From: Serripes groenlandicus
Lineage: Eukaryota > Mollusca > Bivalvia > Cardiida > Cardiidae
Length of the DNA stretch: 64,000 nt
Reading direction: 5' to 3'
NCBI GenBank assembly: GCA_031761405.1
Contig: JASEVX010000003.1
Location: 16,030,139 to 16,094,138 of the forward strand
Part shown: piece by piece, positions 46,504 through 64,000 of the stretch
How positions within the stretch are numbered: position 1 is the stretch's first letter
Layout of the letters: the number at the start of each line of letters is the position of its first letter
Notes under the pieces: model-generated
The model's database searches: none
What the model saw: the letters and a program-made list of their open reading frames with translations, nothing else
What the model was told of the DNA's origin: nothing
Position numbers and translations under genes: made by a program

Positions 46504-47291
46504 TTTGTTCAGAGTTGTGTATTGATATAATTATTATGCCTATATTTATATAAGTCATAGTACGTTTTATTCCTTATTTATTTATATGTACATCAACATG
46601 TTTCAACCCTTAATTGTCACACTGTCATAATTTTTTTACAGATAGAACAACCTATATTTTTTAAAAGATTTACCTCAGCTTTAAGCTTTAAATAATCTAA
46701 GTTTTCCAAATACAATGTACCATATTCGCAATATCAGACAAGGTCGTATACCAAATATTAACAGTTCCTTTGCATCCTATACATATTTACAGTGAATTGT
46801 CACATATTAAATGCAGTTTTGTGAAGGTATTATGAACGCCAATATCTTGTCAATACTATCGAATCTTTAATTGTGCATTATCATTGCACAAACCTTATTT
46901 TAAGGAAAACACAGGTTATTTTAAGACTATTTAGATCAGCCTGGCTACGGATTTACTTTGGTATAATTTGAGCTTTACATCTTGACATAAAGGTCAGGAT
47001 CAGGTTAAAATTGGCAAGTAATACCACTCCTCTAGGGTTACATGGTTGCAGTCAAGTATTTCAAGAACTGTTAAGGTCAGGATATATATACTAATCTGCT
47101 ATAATCTAATTAATCCTTTCCCCACCATTTATTCCCACTTCTATAAAAAAATGTATTTAGTTATTGTGTTAAAGTCAAATGAGTATTTTTTTTATTTTTT
47201 CAATCCAATATAGTTGCTGTCTTATCAATATCATAACGATACTCATAGAGCCGATTCAGGCGATTTGAGGAAGCAACGCATCCGTTTAAGA
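46504..47291. other. Intergenic, nothing recognised
   Basis: AT-rich; no exon, RNA gene or repeat identified. Confidence 0.4.
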
Positions 47292-47494
47292 CTATCCCTT
47301 ACCCACATACAGACATTTTCTGATGTCACTGCAGCCGACGACCTTTGAAAACATTGTGACACAAGATAAATTGCTGATGATGATGTTTTTAATTATATAA
47401 ACTAATTATACTGAAGGTTATAGAGGCATTCGGTATTTTCTCCTCGATTTTTTTTTCAAAGTCTTCAGAATTCTTATATGTAGGAATGGTTTAC
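47292..47494 (+). mobile_element. TTAA MITE, diverged
   Basis: CTATCCCTTACCCACATACA at left, GTAGGAATGGTTTAC at right; the central hairpin is mostly lost. Confidence 0.55.
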
Positions 47495-47717
47495 AATACA
47501 GGGGTATGAGACAAGAAACGTAGGGAAGAAACGTAGGAGATATACTTCAATTGTTTTCGCCAGAATTACATCATTGTATCGTCTAAATGTATACGGACCG
47601 GACAGTGATTGTTTTTGCGGGACCGGATTGTGATTGTTTTGATTAGTCCGTACAGCGGCACAGACTCGCCGGAGTCTTCACTGTTCGCACAGGCTACAAT
47701 GGCACGGCTCATATCAT

Positions 47718-47977
47718 ATGAGCCGTTCCACGAGAAAACCAACATTGTGGACGTAAAGTATCGATCAAGATCAGCCTAAGCATGCCGCGCAGTCTAACCC
47801 GGACAGACTTTTTTCGCCTTCTGTAGATTTTCTGTTTCAGGAATCATTACTCTATACCTCTACCCCCCTGAGACAGAATGTGTCGGCTCGGATTAGCATG
47901 CAGGGACTGCTCAGGCTGATCTTGGTCGATACATTACGCAGATTCCATAATGTTGGTTATCTCGTGGAACGACTCAT
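47718..47977. mobile_element. AGCCGT palindromic MITE
   Basis: ATGAGCCGTTCCACGAGAAA to GTTATCTCGTGGAACGACTCAT, next to an (AT)n tract. Copied at 59085-59344 in the duplicated block. Confidence 0.85.
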
Positions 47978-49037
47978 ATATATATATATATATAACTTAG
48001 TTGAATACAGTCCTTCACTGTCTATACGATGAATCGCTAAAGACGTTCTGGATCGTATACCATACTTGCACAGGCATTTTATGATGTTTACAGTCCTTCA
48101 AATGAAACCGGGGTGCTTCTGTTATAGCATGGTGAACAGAACAGAACACGATCAGACTGCACTGTAGTGCAGGCTGGTCTCGCTATTCTCTTGACCAAAT
48201 GCCCGCTGGAAAGTCGATTTTACTGTGACGTGGCTTACTCATTGTAAGAGGGGATTGGATAATCGCTTCAACACGCGGTGATTAAAAAATATACAAAATG
48301 GTGCAACATTATTATGCATAATATATATTAGAGGAGATGTATGACGTGTTATATATTTAATCATGTATAACGCAGAGAAGTTTTTTTTGTGCAACATTTT
48401 ATGTGGAAAAAGTCTTCACGATATTCTTTTTTCAAGATTAATGTAGATAACTGATCTTATAGGTTTTTATACATTTTCAGAAATGTCTTTTATGTAATTA
48501 TTTAAACGTAGCAATATTGGAACCTCAAGTCGTGGTTTTAAAAGTGAACGGATACCTAGGAATAAAGCGTCGAAATTTTACATTTAACGGGAACATTTGA
48601 TGAATACAAACACGTTGGTGAATTTAATAATCCTCAGTAAAGGTTACAATTTTGTGTAAAGCTTTAACAAGGATTCTGTCGTTATTATACACGCATAAAC
48701 TTTAAAGAAGTCAAGAAAAAGCCAGCAAATTTAGGAGATATTTTTCGAAATTTGATTTAACACACTATATATTGTTTTGTATAAATATTTTAACATGTGA
48801 ACTCTTATTAATTATTTAACCTAAACAAACAATATTTCAAGATCCGTGATCCAGGATAACTAATCTGACATTTGCGTCCAGTGAAGATCAAGATCAACGT
48901 TTGTATCCGCACAACGTGATCGTGTACAGTTCGCTTGTAAGTCACGGACAGTTTCTCGAATATTCTGACAAACTTTGTCTATAAGTATCAAACTGCACGG
49001 AAGCGCAAGCCGATCTTTATCTACATTCGTAATAAAT
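47978..49037. other. Upstream of FN3 gene B, nothing recognised
   Basis: AT-rich intergenic DNA apart from an (AT)n run at 47977-47992. It may contain the promoter of gene B; no specific element is supported. Confidence 0.4.
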
Positions 49038-49303
49038 ATGAGCCGTCCCGCGAGAAAACCAACATTATGGACTCTGCGTAAATGTATCGACCAGGATCAG
49101 CCTAAGCATGCCGCGCAGGCTTACCCGGATAGAAACTGTTCGCCTCCTGTGGATTTACTGTTTCAGGAATCATTATTCTATACCTCAATCCCCCTGAGGC
49201 GGAATGTGTCGGCTCTGATCAGTCTGCGCGGACTGCACAGGCTGATCTGGGTCGATACATTACGCAGATGCCATAATGTTGGTTTTCACGCGAGACGGCT
49301 CAT
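49038..49303. mobile_element. AGCCGT palindromic MITE
   Basis: ATGAGCCGTCCCGCGAGAAA to GTTTTCACGCGAGACGGCTCAT. Copied at 60405-60670. Confidence 0.87.
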
Positions 49304-49753
49304 ATGTTAACATCAATTTTCCTGGATCACAATTTAAATCTAAAACAAAATAATCGATTTTAATAATTATTTAATCATGTTGCTACTTCCTATAACAGTA
49401 TAATTCAATAATGGAAGTTTGATAATGTGCGAATGATGAAACATCTTTTTGTGATAACAGTGTACACTATTCGTAATGGAACTTTTATTATATGTGAATA
49501 TACAGCTTTAAAAAGAAAATAGTGTATTTTTAATATTCGTGTATTGGAACTTTTATAATATATGAATGCTACAACTTTAAGCGACAACAGTATATAATAG
49601 TCAATAATGGAACTTTAAAATGTGTCAATGATATGACAATCGTATCGCAGCGGATTGTAAGTAAAAATGCGGTTACGTCACACCATGAGAGGATTGTAAA
49701 ATATTAAAGGAAATCATTACGAACATCCAGTCAGCAATTCGGCCACAATCAGC

Positions 49754-55879
<6,126 letters not shown>

Positions 55880-56600
55880 GTAAGCATTAGATGCGTGTAG
55901 TTTCAGGTTCAATTACAGGCGTATTCACCTTTAAATATGCTCGACGGTCCCGGCTGAAGAAATTTCTTGGAATTCCATTTTTTCCAGGGAAAGTCCCCGG
56001 AGTATTTGGACAACTTTCCAGAGATATTTTGGGATGATCTGATACTTTCCATGGACACCCCAGAGTACGTTTTAGGTTACAATACACCAAATAAGTCCCT
56101 TCCTTGTTTCCATGTAAATCAACGAGTTTCAGTCCTCAGTTGTCACCCTTGCTAATGCGTTTCTCTTGTAGAACATCATACATCATTGAAAAGAGTTACC
56201 TCTATAGCTTTAAAACAATCAATACAATGTGGGTCTTGCATGTGGCTAAGAAATAACTCACAGGCGAAATGGTTACCGTCATTGCGACAAATCGCACGGA
56301 CAAATACCGGTGTTTAGCTTTCCTTTCACTTTCATACAGAGTCTAAATACGATAAGTGATGCTAATCAATTCATTTCAGTGAATCCTATACAGATTACAA
56401 CTCATGCCATATTGCATTACATTCTGGTGATGTTTAATTTTCGATGCAATGAATGTGGTCGTTAGTCTTATTTGGGGACGAGTGTAAGTGGATTTAGCGG
56501 TATTGTTCCGTTATGGACTCCATGGGCAAGGTTCGGTCACGAGACAGGATCGTTAATGGGTAGTGCGTGTCGAGATTTGGCAGCAGGCGTTTGCAGAGTT
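55880..56600. other. Gene B intron 5 start, then quality decline
   Basis: Normal-looking intronic DNA to about 56.5 kb; no exon was recognised. Cytosine content begins to fall at the right end. Confidence 0.5.
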
Positions 56601-58800
56601 TCAGTTAGTTTTCATTGTTTTCATGGTGGGTTTTAACTTTACCGGTTGTTGTTTATTTCCCGATAGAATAGTCGAGGGTTAATTTGAGATTTAAGTTATA
56701 TAGTGTAGTTAGGTTTGGCTTATGAGTTGATAGGCGTCAAGATTGTAGGTCTAGGGGATAATGTGGAGAGGGTTATGGCGGGAGTGCGGAGCTGTCTTCT
56801 TAATGATAGTTGTAGAGTAGTTGGTGTATGAGTAGTTAGCGTAGTTTGATTTAAGTTTGTTGAAGGCTAAAGTGTTGATTGTAGAATTAATTGATGACGG
56901 TCGTAGGATATTTATAATGTGTAGTATATTTGAGCTTATGAGTGGCTAGGTTGAGGGGAGATGTGGAGGATTTGGAATAGGTGATTTGATATGGTTTGTA
57001 GGGTTGTATTGGTTGTGTTTGGGTGGGGTATTAGGTGGGATGTGGTGGGAGTAGTGGAGAAATTGTGTGGAAGGAGGAGAGTACTAAGATAGAATATGAG
57101 AAAGGTTAAAGAGTAAGAAATAGTTATTTGGTTAAATTGGGGTTATTAGTGTTAAGTTTTTTGGTGGATGTATGGGAGATAGGTATTAAAAGTTGTTATA
57201 AGAGTAAGGGGAAGTAGGGAGGAGGGTGAGAATAGAATAGGGGTTGAGATAGGTTGTGTTTTTGTATGTTGTTTTGATGGGGGAAAGATTGGGAGTGTGG
57301 TGGGGGGAATATTGTGTGAAGGAGAAATAGAGTGGAGTGGAGTAAAGTTTAGATAGTTTTAGTTTGTTGAATAAGGTGTTTAAAGGGATAGTTAAGGATT
57401 TGTATGGAGATGGGTTGTGAGGTATGGGAGTTTGTAGGTTATAGTGGGGGTATTGAGGGTGTGGGATGGGGTGGGTGGTTATATGTATTATGTGGTGTTT
57501 GGTGGTGGTTTAGAAAGGGGTGGTTTAGTGGGTAGTGTGTAGAGTATATATGTGGGGTGTGTTTTTTTAATTTGTAAGAAAGAGTGTTTTAATTATGTGG
57601 ATGATGTGAGTAAATATGGAGAGATGATGAATTAGTGTAATGAAGTATATGGAGGGGTGTTGGGTTTGTTGTGAAGGTTTATGTTTTGAATATTGAGTTA
57701 TGGAGGAAGTTAAGAAGATGAGTGTGTAAGGAGTGTAGGGTAATGTGAATATTGGGGGGGGAGAGAGTTAGAGATGTGGGTGTTGTTTGAAGATTAGTAA
57801 ATGTTTTGTGTGATGGGTTGAGGGGATATTTTTTTTGGGGTTATTTATTGATTAAGGGATTGATTAGGTAGGTGTTAATTTATTGTGTTGATTGAGGTTT
57901 GTGGAGTGGTGATTTGGGAATTAAGTGTGTGGTGGGGGTGGTAAAGGGATTAGTTGGGGATGTTTAGGGGATTTTTGGTGGTTATTGGTAGTTATAGATT
58001 GGTGGTATTATATGAGTTGAGTTTATAATTGAGGGAGATTTGTGATTAATGTTGGAATGGGGGGTTGGTGGTGTAAAGAATGAGTTAATTAGGAAGATTA
58101 AGTTGTAGAGAGTTAATAATTAATAAGTGAGGTGAAGTGTTAGATTAGGTTGTGTGTTATGTTTTGTATAGGTGGGGGAGGATGTTTGAAAGGATTTAGT
58201 AGTGTGGTGAGTAGTATTTGGTGTTATTGAGGTTTGGTGTGTAGTGTTTTAGTTGGGTTATAAGTGATATGTAGAGATAGTTATGGGTGGTTGGGTGGGT
58301 GGGGTGGGATTATGGTTGGTTGGTGGTTGTATTTTTTGATAAGAGGGGATAGGTTAGAGGGGAAGTTTGTAGTGTAAGGAGGTATAGGAGGGTTTATGTG
58401 ATTTTTTTTTGAGATGTTTTATGGGAGAAGGGGGGAATATTGGGGGATTAGGTTGGATTGTTGGGGGAGTTGGGGGGATTTGAGTAAGATGTGGGGGTGG
58501 TTTGTGTTTGTTGGTATTTTGGTAAGTAAAGGGTAGGTGGGGAGTAGGTGTGTGGGGTGTGGGTTTGTGTTTTGGTTTATGATGTTAATTTGTATTTTAT
58601 AAGTATGGTTAGAGAGGGTGTATGAATTGATGAATTTATGAAGATATAGGTTGAGTATGTATAAGGGGAGTGGAAGGTGGGGAGGGATTTGATGTAGAGG
58701 TAATGAGTGAAAGTTTATATGGCAAGAGGATGTTATTGAGAGTGGAGAGATAGTGAGGGGATGTTTGGGGTTATATGGAATTGTCGGGGGGAGATATAAG
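56601..58800. other. Cytosine-depleted contig end, probable artefact
   Basis: Cytosines per 60-base line drop from 7-9 near 56.4-56.6 kb to 1-3 by 56.9 kb. There is no C from 57085 to 58722 (1638 bases); G and T dominate. It is not a simple repeat. It abuts the N gap. It is unlike anything else in the window and I do not trust it as genomic sequence. Confidence 0.85.
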
Positions 58801-59000
58801 NNNNNNNNNNNNNNNNNNNNNNNNNNNNNNNNNNNNNNNNNNNNNNNNNNNNNNNNNNNNNNNNNNNNNNNNNNNNNNNNNNNNNNNNNNNNNNNNNNNN
58901 NNNNNNNNNNNNNNNNNNNNNNNNNNNNNNNNNNNNNNNNNNNNNNNNNNNNNNNNNNNNNNNNNNNNNNNNNNNNNNNNNNNNNNNNNNNNNNNNNNNN
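58801..59000. other. Assembly gap (200 N)
   Basis: Exactly 200 N, a scaffold gap of conventional size. Confidence 1.
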
Positions 59001-61120
59001 TTGTTTTGATTAGTCCGTACAGCGGCACAGACTCGCCGGAGTCTTCACTGTTCGCACAGGCTACAATGGCACGGCTCATATCATATGAGCCGTTCCACGA
59101 GAAAACCAACATTGTGGACGTAAAGTATCGATCAAGATCAGCCTAAGCATGCCGCGCAGTCTAACCCGGACAGACTTTTTTCGCCTTCTGTAGATTTTCT
59201 GTTTCAGGAATCATTACTCTATACCTCTACCCCCCTGAGACAGAATGTGTCGGCTCGGATTAGCATGCAGGGACTGCTCAGGCTGATCTTGGTCGATACA
59301 TTACGCAGATTCCATAATGTTGGTTATCTCGTGGAACGACTCATATATATATATATATATAACTTAGTTGAATACAGTCCTTCACTGTCTATACGATGAA
59401 TCGCTAAAGACGTTCTGGATCGTATACCATACTTGCACAGGCATTTTATGATGTTTACAGTCCTTCAAATGAAACCGGGGTGCTTCTGTTATAGCATGGT
59501 GAACAGAACAGAACACGATCAGACTGCACTGTAGTGCAGGCTGGTCTCGCTATTCTCTTGACCAAATGCCCGCTGGAAAGTCGATTTTACTGTGACGTGG
59601 CTTACTCATTGTAAGAGGGGATTGGATAATCGCTTCAACACGCGGTGATTAAAAAATATACAAAATGGTGCAACATTATTATGCATAATATATATTAGAG
59701 GAGATGTATGACGTGTTATATATTTAATCATGTATAACGCAGAGAAGTTTTTTTTGTGCAACATTTTATGTGGAAAAAGTCTTCACGATATTCTTTTTTC
59801 AAGATTAATGTAGATAACTGATCTTATAGGTTTTTATACATTTTCAGAAATGTCTTTTATGTAATTATTTAAACGTAGCAATATTGGAACCTCAAGTCGT
59901 GGTTTTAAAAGTGAACGGATACCTAGGAATAAAGCGTCGAAATTTTACATTTAACGGGAACATTTGATGAATACAAACACGTTGGTGAATTTAATAATCC
60001 TCAGTAAAGGTTACAATTTTGTGTAAAGCTTTAACAAGGATTCTGTCGTTATTATACACGCATAAACTTTAAAGAAGTCAAGAAAAAGCCAGCAAATTTA
60101 GGAGATATTTTTCGAAATTTGATTTAACACACTATATATTGTTTTGTATAAATATTTTAACATGTGAACTCTTATTAATTATTTAACCTAAACAAACAAT
60201 ATTTCAAGATCCGTGATCCAGGATAACTAATCTGACATTTGCGTCCAGTGAAGATCAAGATCAACGTTTGTATCCGCACAACGTGATCGTGTACAGTTCG
60301 CTTGTAAGTCACGGACAGTTTCTCGAATATTCTGACAAACTTTGTCTATAAGTATCAAACTGCACGGAAGCGCAAGCCGATCTTTATCTACATTCGTAAT
60401 AAATATGAGCCGTCCCGCGAGAAAACCAACATTATGGACTCTGCGTAAATGTATCGACCAGGATCAGCCTAAGCATGCCGCGCAGGCTTACCCGGATAGA
60501 AACTGTTCGCCTCCTGTGGATTTACTGTTTCAGGAATCATTATTCTATACCTCAATCCCCCTGAGGCGGAATGTGTCGGCTCTGATCAGTCTGCGCGGAC
60601 TGCACAGGCTGATCTGGGTCGATACATTACGCAGATGCCATAATGTTGGTTTTCACGCGAGACGGCTCATATGTTAACATCAATTTTCCTGGATCACAAT
60701 TTAAATCTAAAACAAAATAATCGATTTTAATAATTATTTAATCATGTTGCTACTTCCTATAACAGTATAATTCAATAATGGAAGTTTGATAATGTGCGAA
60801 TGATGAAACATCTTTTTGTGATAACAGTGTACACTATTCGTAATGGAACTTTTATTATATGTGAATATACAGCTTTAAAAAGAAAATAGTGTATTTTTAA
60901 TATTCGTGTATTGGAACTTTTATAATATATGAATGCTACAACTTTAAGCGACAACAGTATATAATAGTCAATAATGGAACTTTAAAATGTGTCAATGATA
61001 TGACAATCGTATCGCAGCGGATTGTAAGTAAAAATGCGGTTACGTCACACCATGAGAGGATTGTAAAATATTAAAGGAAATCATTACGAACATCCAGTCA
61101 GCAATTCGGCCACAATCAGC

Positions 61121-61253
61121 ATGAAGGGGACACATACAATGTATACCCAGAATGACCACACTGGTCAATTGCGTGTTTTAGACAAGTCTTCAAGACAACA
61201 CGTTTACCTCCAATTGTTGATATTGACTGGAATTTCGCTTGTGTGTGTTCAAG
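61121..61253 (+). CDS. Gene B exon 1, duplicated copy
   Basis: Identical to 49754-49886, including the signal peptide and GTAATC donor. Probably the same locus assembled twice. Confidence 0.7.
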
Positions 61254-62431
61254 GTAATCCTAAAGGGGCTATTAACCCTATACTGTTTAAACCTTTCCCA
61301 CATACAACAACAATGCTACAGACAACAATGAAAACACGTAGTCAAAAAATATGTAAAAATCTTTATAAATAAAAGAATGGTTATTGAAAACAGTTGAGGA
61401 CATGGAGAAATTGCTTAGTATGAGCAATTTCGCCATTTGCCACAGTGTTTTCAAAAGTTATCTGCCCCAGAGGCGTCATAAAGCGCCTGTATGCGGGTAA
61501 TGGTTCATCATCGCTTTCCCCGTTTTCACATGAAATAAAGTGATCCTTACCTGTATCCCGCTTAATTCAGTCAGGCGGCTTCAGATCTGCTTACTTTTGA
61601 CAAGTTCTTAAGTATGTACGGACTATTCATTACTTAACATTAATAAATGAGTAACGAACAGTGTAAACCAAGAATAGACTGCATGGATACGCTTGATGAT
61701 CTTGGTCTACGCCATTCGCAATTATAATCCAAATATTGCCTCACATGATACAAAATCACTGTTTGAAATCGCCGACAGCAGAATCATGTCTATGTCAAAC
61801 GACTGGGATATAAGTTTGTTTTAACCCTTGACCGGACGCTTTCTCACGCCTCTGCAGCAGACGACGTTTGAAAACATTGTGACAAACGTAAAAATTGCTC
61901 ATCACGAACTATTTCTACGCTTGTCACAATGTTTTCAACTTTATTATTCAATAACTATTCTTTTATTCTTAGACAGTTTTCATATGATGGACTAATTACT
62001 TTCAAAAGTCGTCTGCTGCAGATTTGTTGTATATGGGAAAGGGTTAAATGGTATTTGACGCCAGTTTCAACAGTAATACAGTTATATCACGGCGTTTTAT
62101 TGGTAAATAAACACAGCGATTTCGGTAGTATTTATCCTGACACCGACACATCAGTCGTGATGTCCCATTACACCGACACATCATTCGTGATGTCCTATTA
62201 CACCGACACATCAGTCGTGATGTCCCATTACACCGACACATCATTCGTGATGTCCTATTACACCGACACATCAGTCGTGATGTCCCATTACACAGACACA
62301 TCATTCGTGATGTCCTATTACACCGACACATCAGTCGTGATGTCCCATTACACCGACACATCAGCCCCTGTGCCTGAAGGATATACGTGATTACAATTAC
62401 ATATATATATTATTCTAAATTCGCATTTCAG

Positions 62432-62577
62432 CCACTACAGACCCGACCTCGTTTGCTTGTTCCACACACAACTCGACGGTAATTTCGTTAAGCTGGACCC
62501 CGGCTACAGATGTTAGTATAGGCGGTTACTATCTATACTTAACGAGGACAGACGGGTTAAAGACGCAAGATGGACCG
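62432..62577 (+). CDS. Gene B exon 2, duplicated copy
   Basis: Identical to 51065-51210 with the same acceptor and donor. The remaining exons would lie beyond the window. Confidence 0.7.
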
Positions 62578-64000
62578 GTAGGTGGCCGTACTGTTTTGTT
62601 GTTGATAGTGTCTTCTTTTCAAAATGAGCCAAAACCCAAAGAAATTGACATCAGGGGTATATTTTATATCATTGAAAGCAGGCAAAATTCGTCGAAGTTG
62701 TATTTTGGCTATACGCGCGTTTGATACAACACCAACGTTTAGATCTTGTCTAATGCTATTGTATATTATACTAGCGTTTGCTTCTATAGAGAAGTTTAGA
62801 TCTTCCTTAATGCTATTGTATATTGTACTAGCATTTGCTTCTATAGCGAAGTTTAGATGTTGCCTTAAAGAGATTGTATATTATACTAACTTTTGCGACT
62901 ATAGCGAAGTTTAGATGTTGCCTTAAAGAGATTGTATATTATACTAACTTTTGCGTCTATAGCGAAGTTTAGATGTTGCCTTAAAGAGATTGTATATTAT
63001 ACTAACTTTTGCGTCTATAGCGAAGTTTAGATGTTGCCTTAAAGAGATTGTATATTATACTAACTTTTGCGTCTATAGCGAAGTTTAGAGTTTGCCTTAA
63101 AGAGATTGTATATTATACTAACTTTTGCGTCTATAGCGAAGTTTAGATGTTGCCTTAAAGAGATTGTATATCATACGAAAGTTTCCTACTACAGCGAAGT
63201 TTAGATCTTTCTTTAATTAGATTGTATATTATACAAGCGTTTGCTACAGCAGTGAAGTTTAGATCTTGCCTTAATAAGATTGTATATTATACAAGCATTT
63301 GCTACAGCAGCGAAATGTAGATCTTGCTTTAATTAGATTGTATATTATACAAGCGTTTGCTACAGCAGCGAAATTTAGATCTTGCTTTAATAAGATTGTA
63401 TATTATACAAGCGTTAGCTACAGCAGCGAAATTTAGATCTTGCTTTAATTAGATTGTATATTATACTAGCGGTTGCTTCTACAGCAACGTTTAGATCTTG
63501 CTTTAATTAGATTGTATATTATACTAGCGTTTGCTTCAGCAAAGTTCATATCTTGCTATAATTAGATTGTATATTATACTAGCGTTTGCTACAGCAGTGA
63601 AGTTTAGATCTTGCCTTAATGAGATTGTATATTATATTAGCGTTTGCTTCTATAGCGAAGTTTAGATCTTGTTTTAATTAGATTGTATATTATACTAACA
63701 TTTGCTACAGCAGCAAAGTTTAGATCTTGTTTTAGTAAGATTGTATATTTTACTAGGTTTTGTTACTTTAGCGAAGTTTAGATTTTGTTTTTATCAGATT
63801 AAGAGTGTATTTGGATTAACATAACAGAGGAGTTTATTGGCGGTTGTTAGCCGAACAATCAAGTTATAGATTAAACTGAAACAAGTTCCGTTTATCAAAA
63901 AAAAAAAAGAGCGGATGTTTGACAACCCATTACTAGATATATTCCTATAACATAAGGTCTTGTCGGATATGAAAGGTTCTGTAGCATGTATACACAGTAA

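Larger units (their letters stand above)
59001..64000 (+). repeat. Second copy of 47634-52633 (likely false duplication)
   Basis: Every landmark lies at a constant offset of 11367 with no indel found, including the 12-A run, the 30-bp and 58-bp arrays, both AGCCGT MITEs (59085-59344, 60405-60670), both TTAA MITEs (61286-61506, 61821-62047) and gene B exons 1 and 2. Confidence 0.9.

Noticed and set aside
49038..49310. 111-residue open frame at 48975-49310
   Set aside because: It is mostly the AGCCGT MITE; similar chance frames occur in other copies of that MITE.

Overview
The window is nuclear DNA of an animal, most likely a bivalve mollusc. Genes are split by GT-AG introns and most of the sequence is repeat. 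Several repeats look like ones I know from bivalve genomes: elements opening with CAAGAGGGCCATGATGG and a CTCACCTGA box, long tandem blocks of 140-170 bp, and tRNA-derived SINEs. The bivalve call rests on recall of those repeats, not on a search. No operons, phage or CRISPR are present.

Three real genes are readable. (1) 10335-21040, plus strand: a complete six-exon NTAQ1 (protein N-terminal glutamine amidohydrolase) gene of 205 codons. Every splice phase closes and the C28/H82/D98 triad is intact. (2) 24238-37822, minus strand: most of a single-pass membrane protein with two fibronectin type III (FN3) domains, each on two exons, then a transmembrane exon and a long polar cytoplasmic tail. 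Its first exon was not found. (3) 49754-55879, plus strand: a head-to-head paralogue of gene 2 with signal-peptide exon and both FN3 domains. Its transmembrane and tail exons are missing where the assembly breaks down.

Layout: 1-3355 is a 45-bp satellite; 3356-7300 holds CAAGAGG-family elements; 7850-7957 is a broken PHD-finger fragment; 10.3-21.0 kb is NTAQ1, its introns packed with TTAA-flanked palindromic MITEs (piggyBac-like termini). 24.2-37.8 kb is FN3 gene A, with SINEs, MITEs and a 2.3-kb tandem element in its introns. 37.8-49.7 kb is intergenic: a hAT-like element, a 58-bp satellite grown from a SINE, a 61-bp array and a large palindromic element. 49.7-55.9 kb is FN3 gene B. From about 56.6 kb cytosine fades out; 57085-58722 has no C at all. 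A 200-N gap follows, and 59001-64000 repeats 47634-52633 at a fixed offset of 11367, which looks like a false duplication.

The most unusual biology is tandem duplication across splice junctions. In NTAQ1 the 3' splice site of exon 4 stands at the end of a 5 x 41-bp array, and the 5' splice site of exon 5 begins a 10 x 58-bp array. In FN3 gene B the exon 3 donor junction is also duplicated. The 1149-bp intron inside the second FN3 domain of gene B is stop-free, a multiple of three and in frame with both exons, so retaining it would insert a Thr-rich segment into the receptor.
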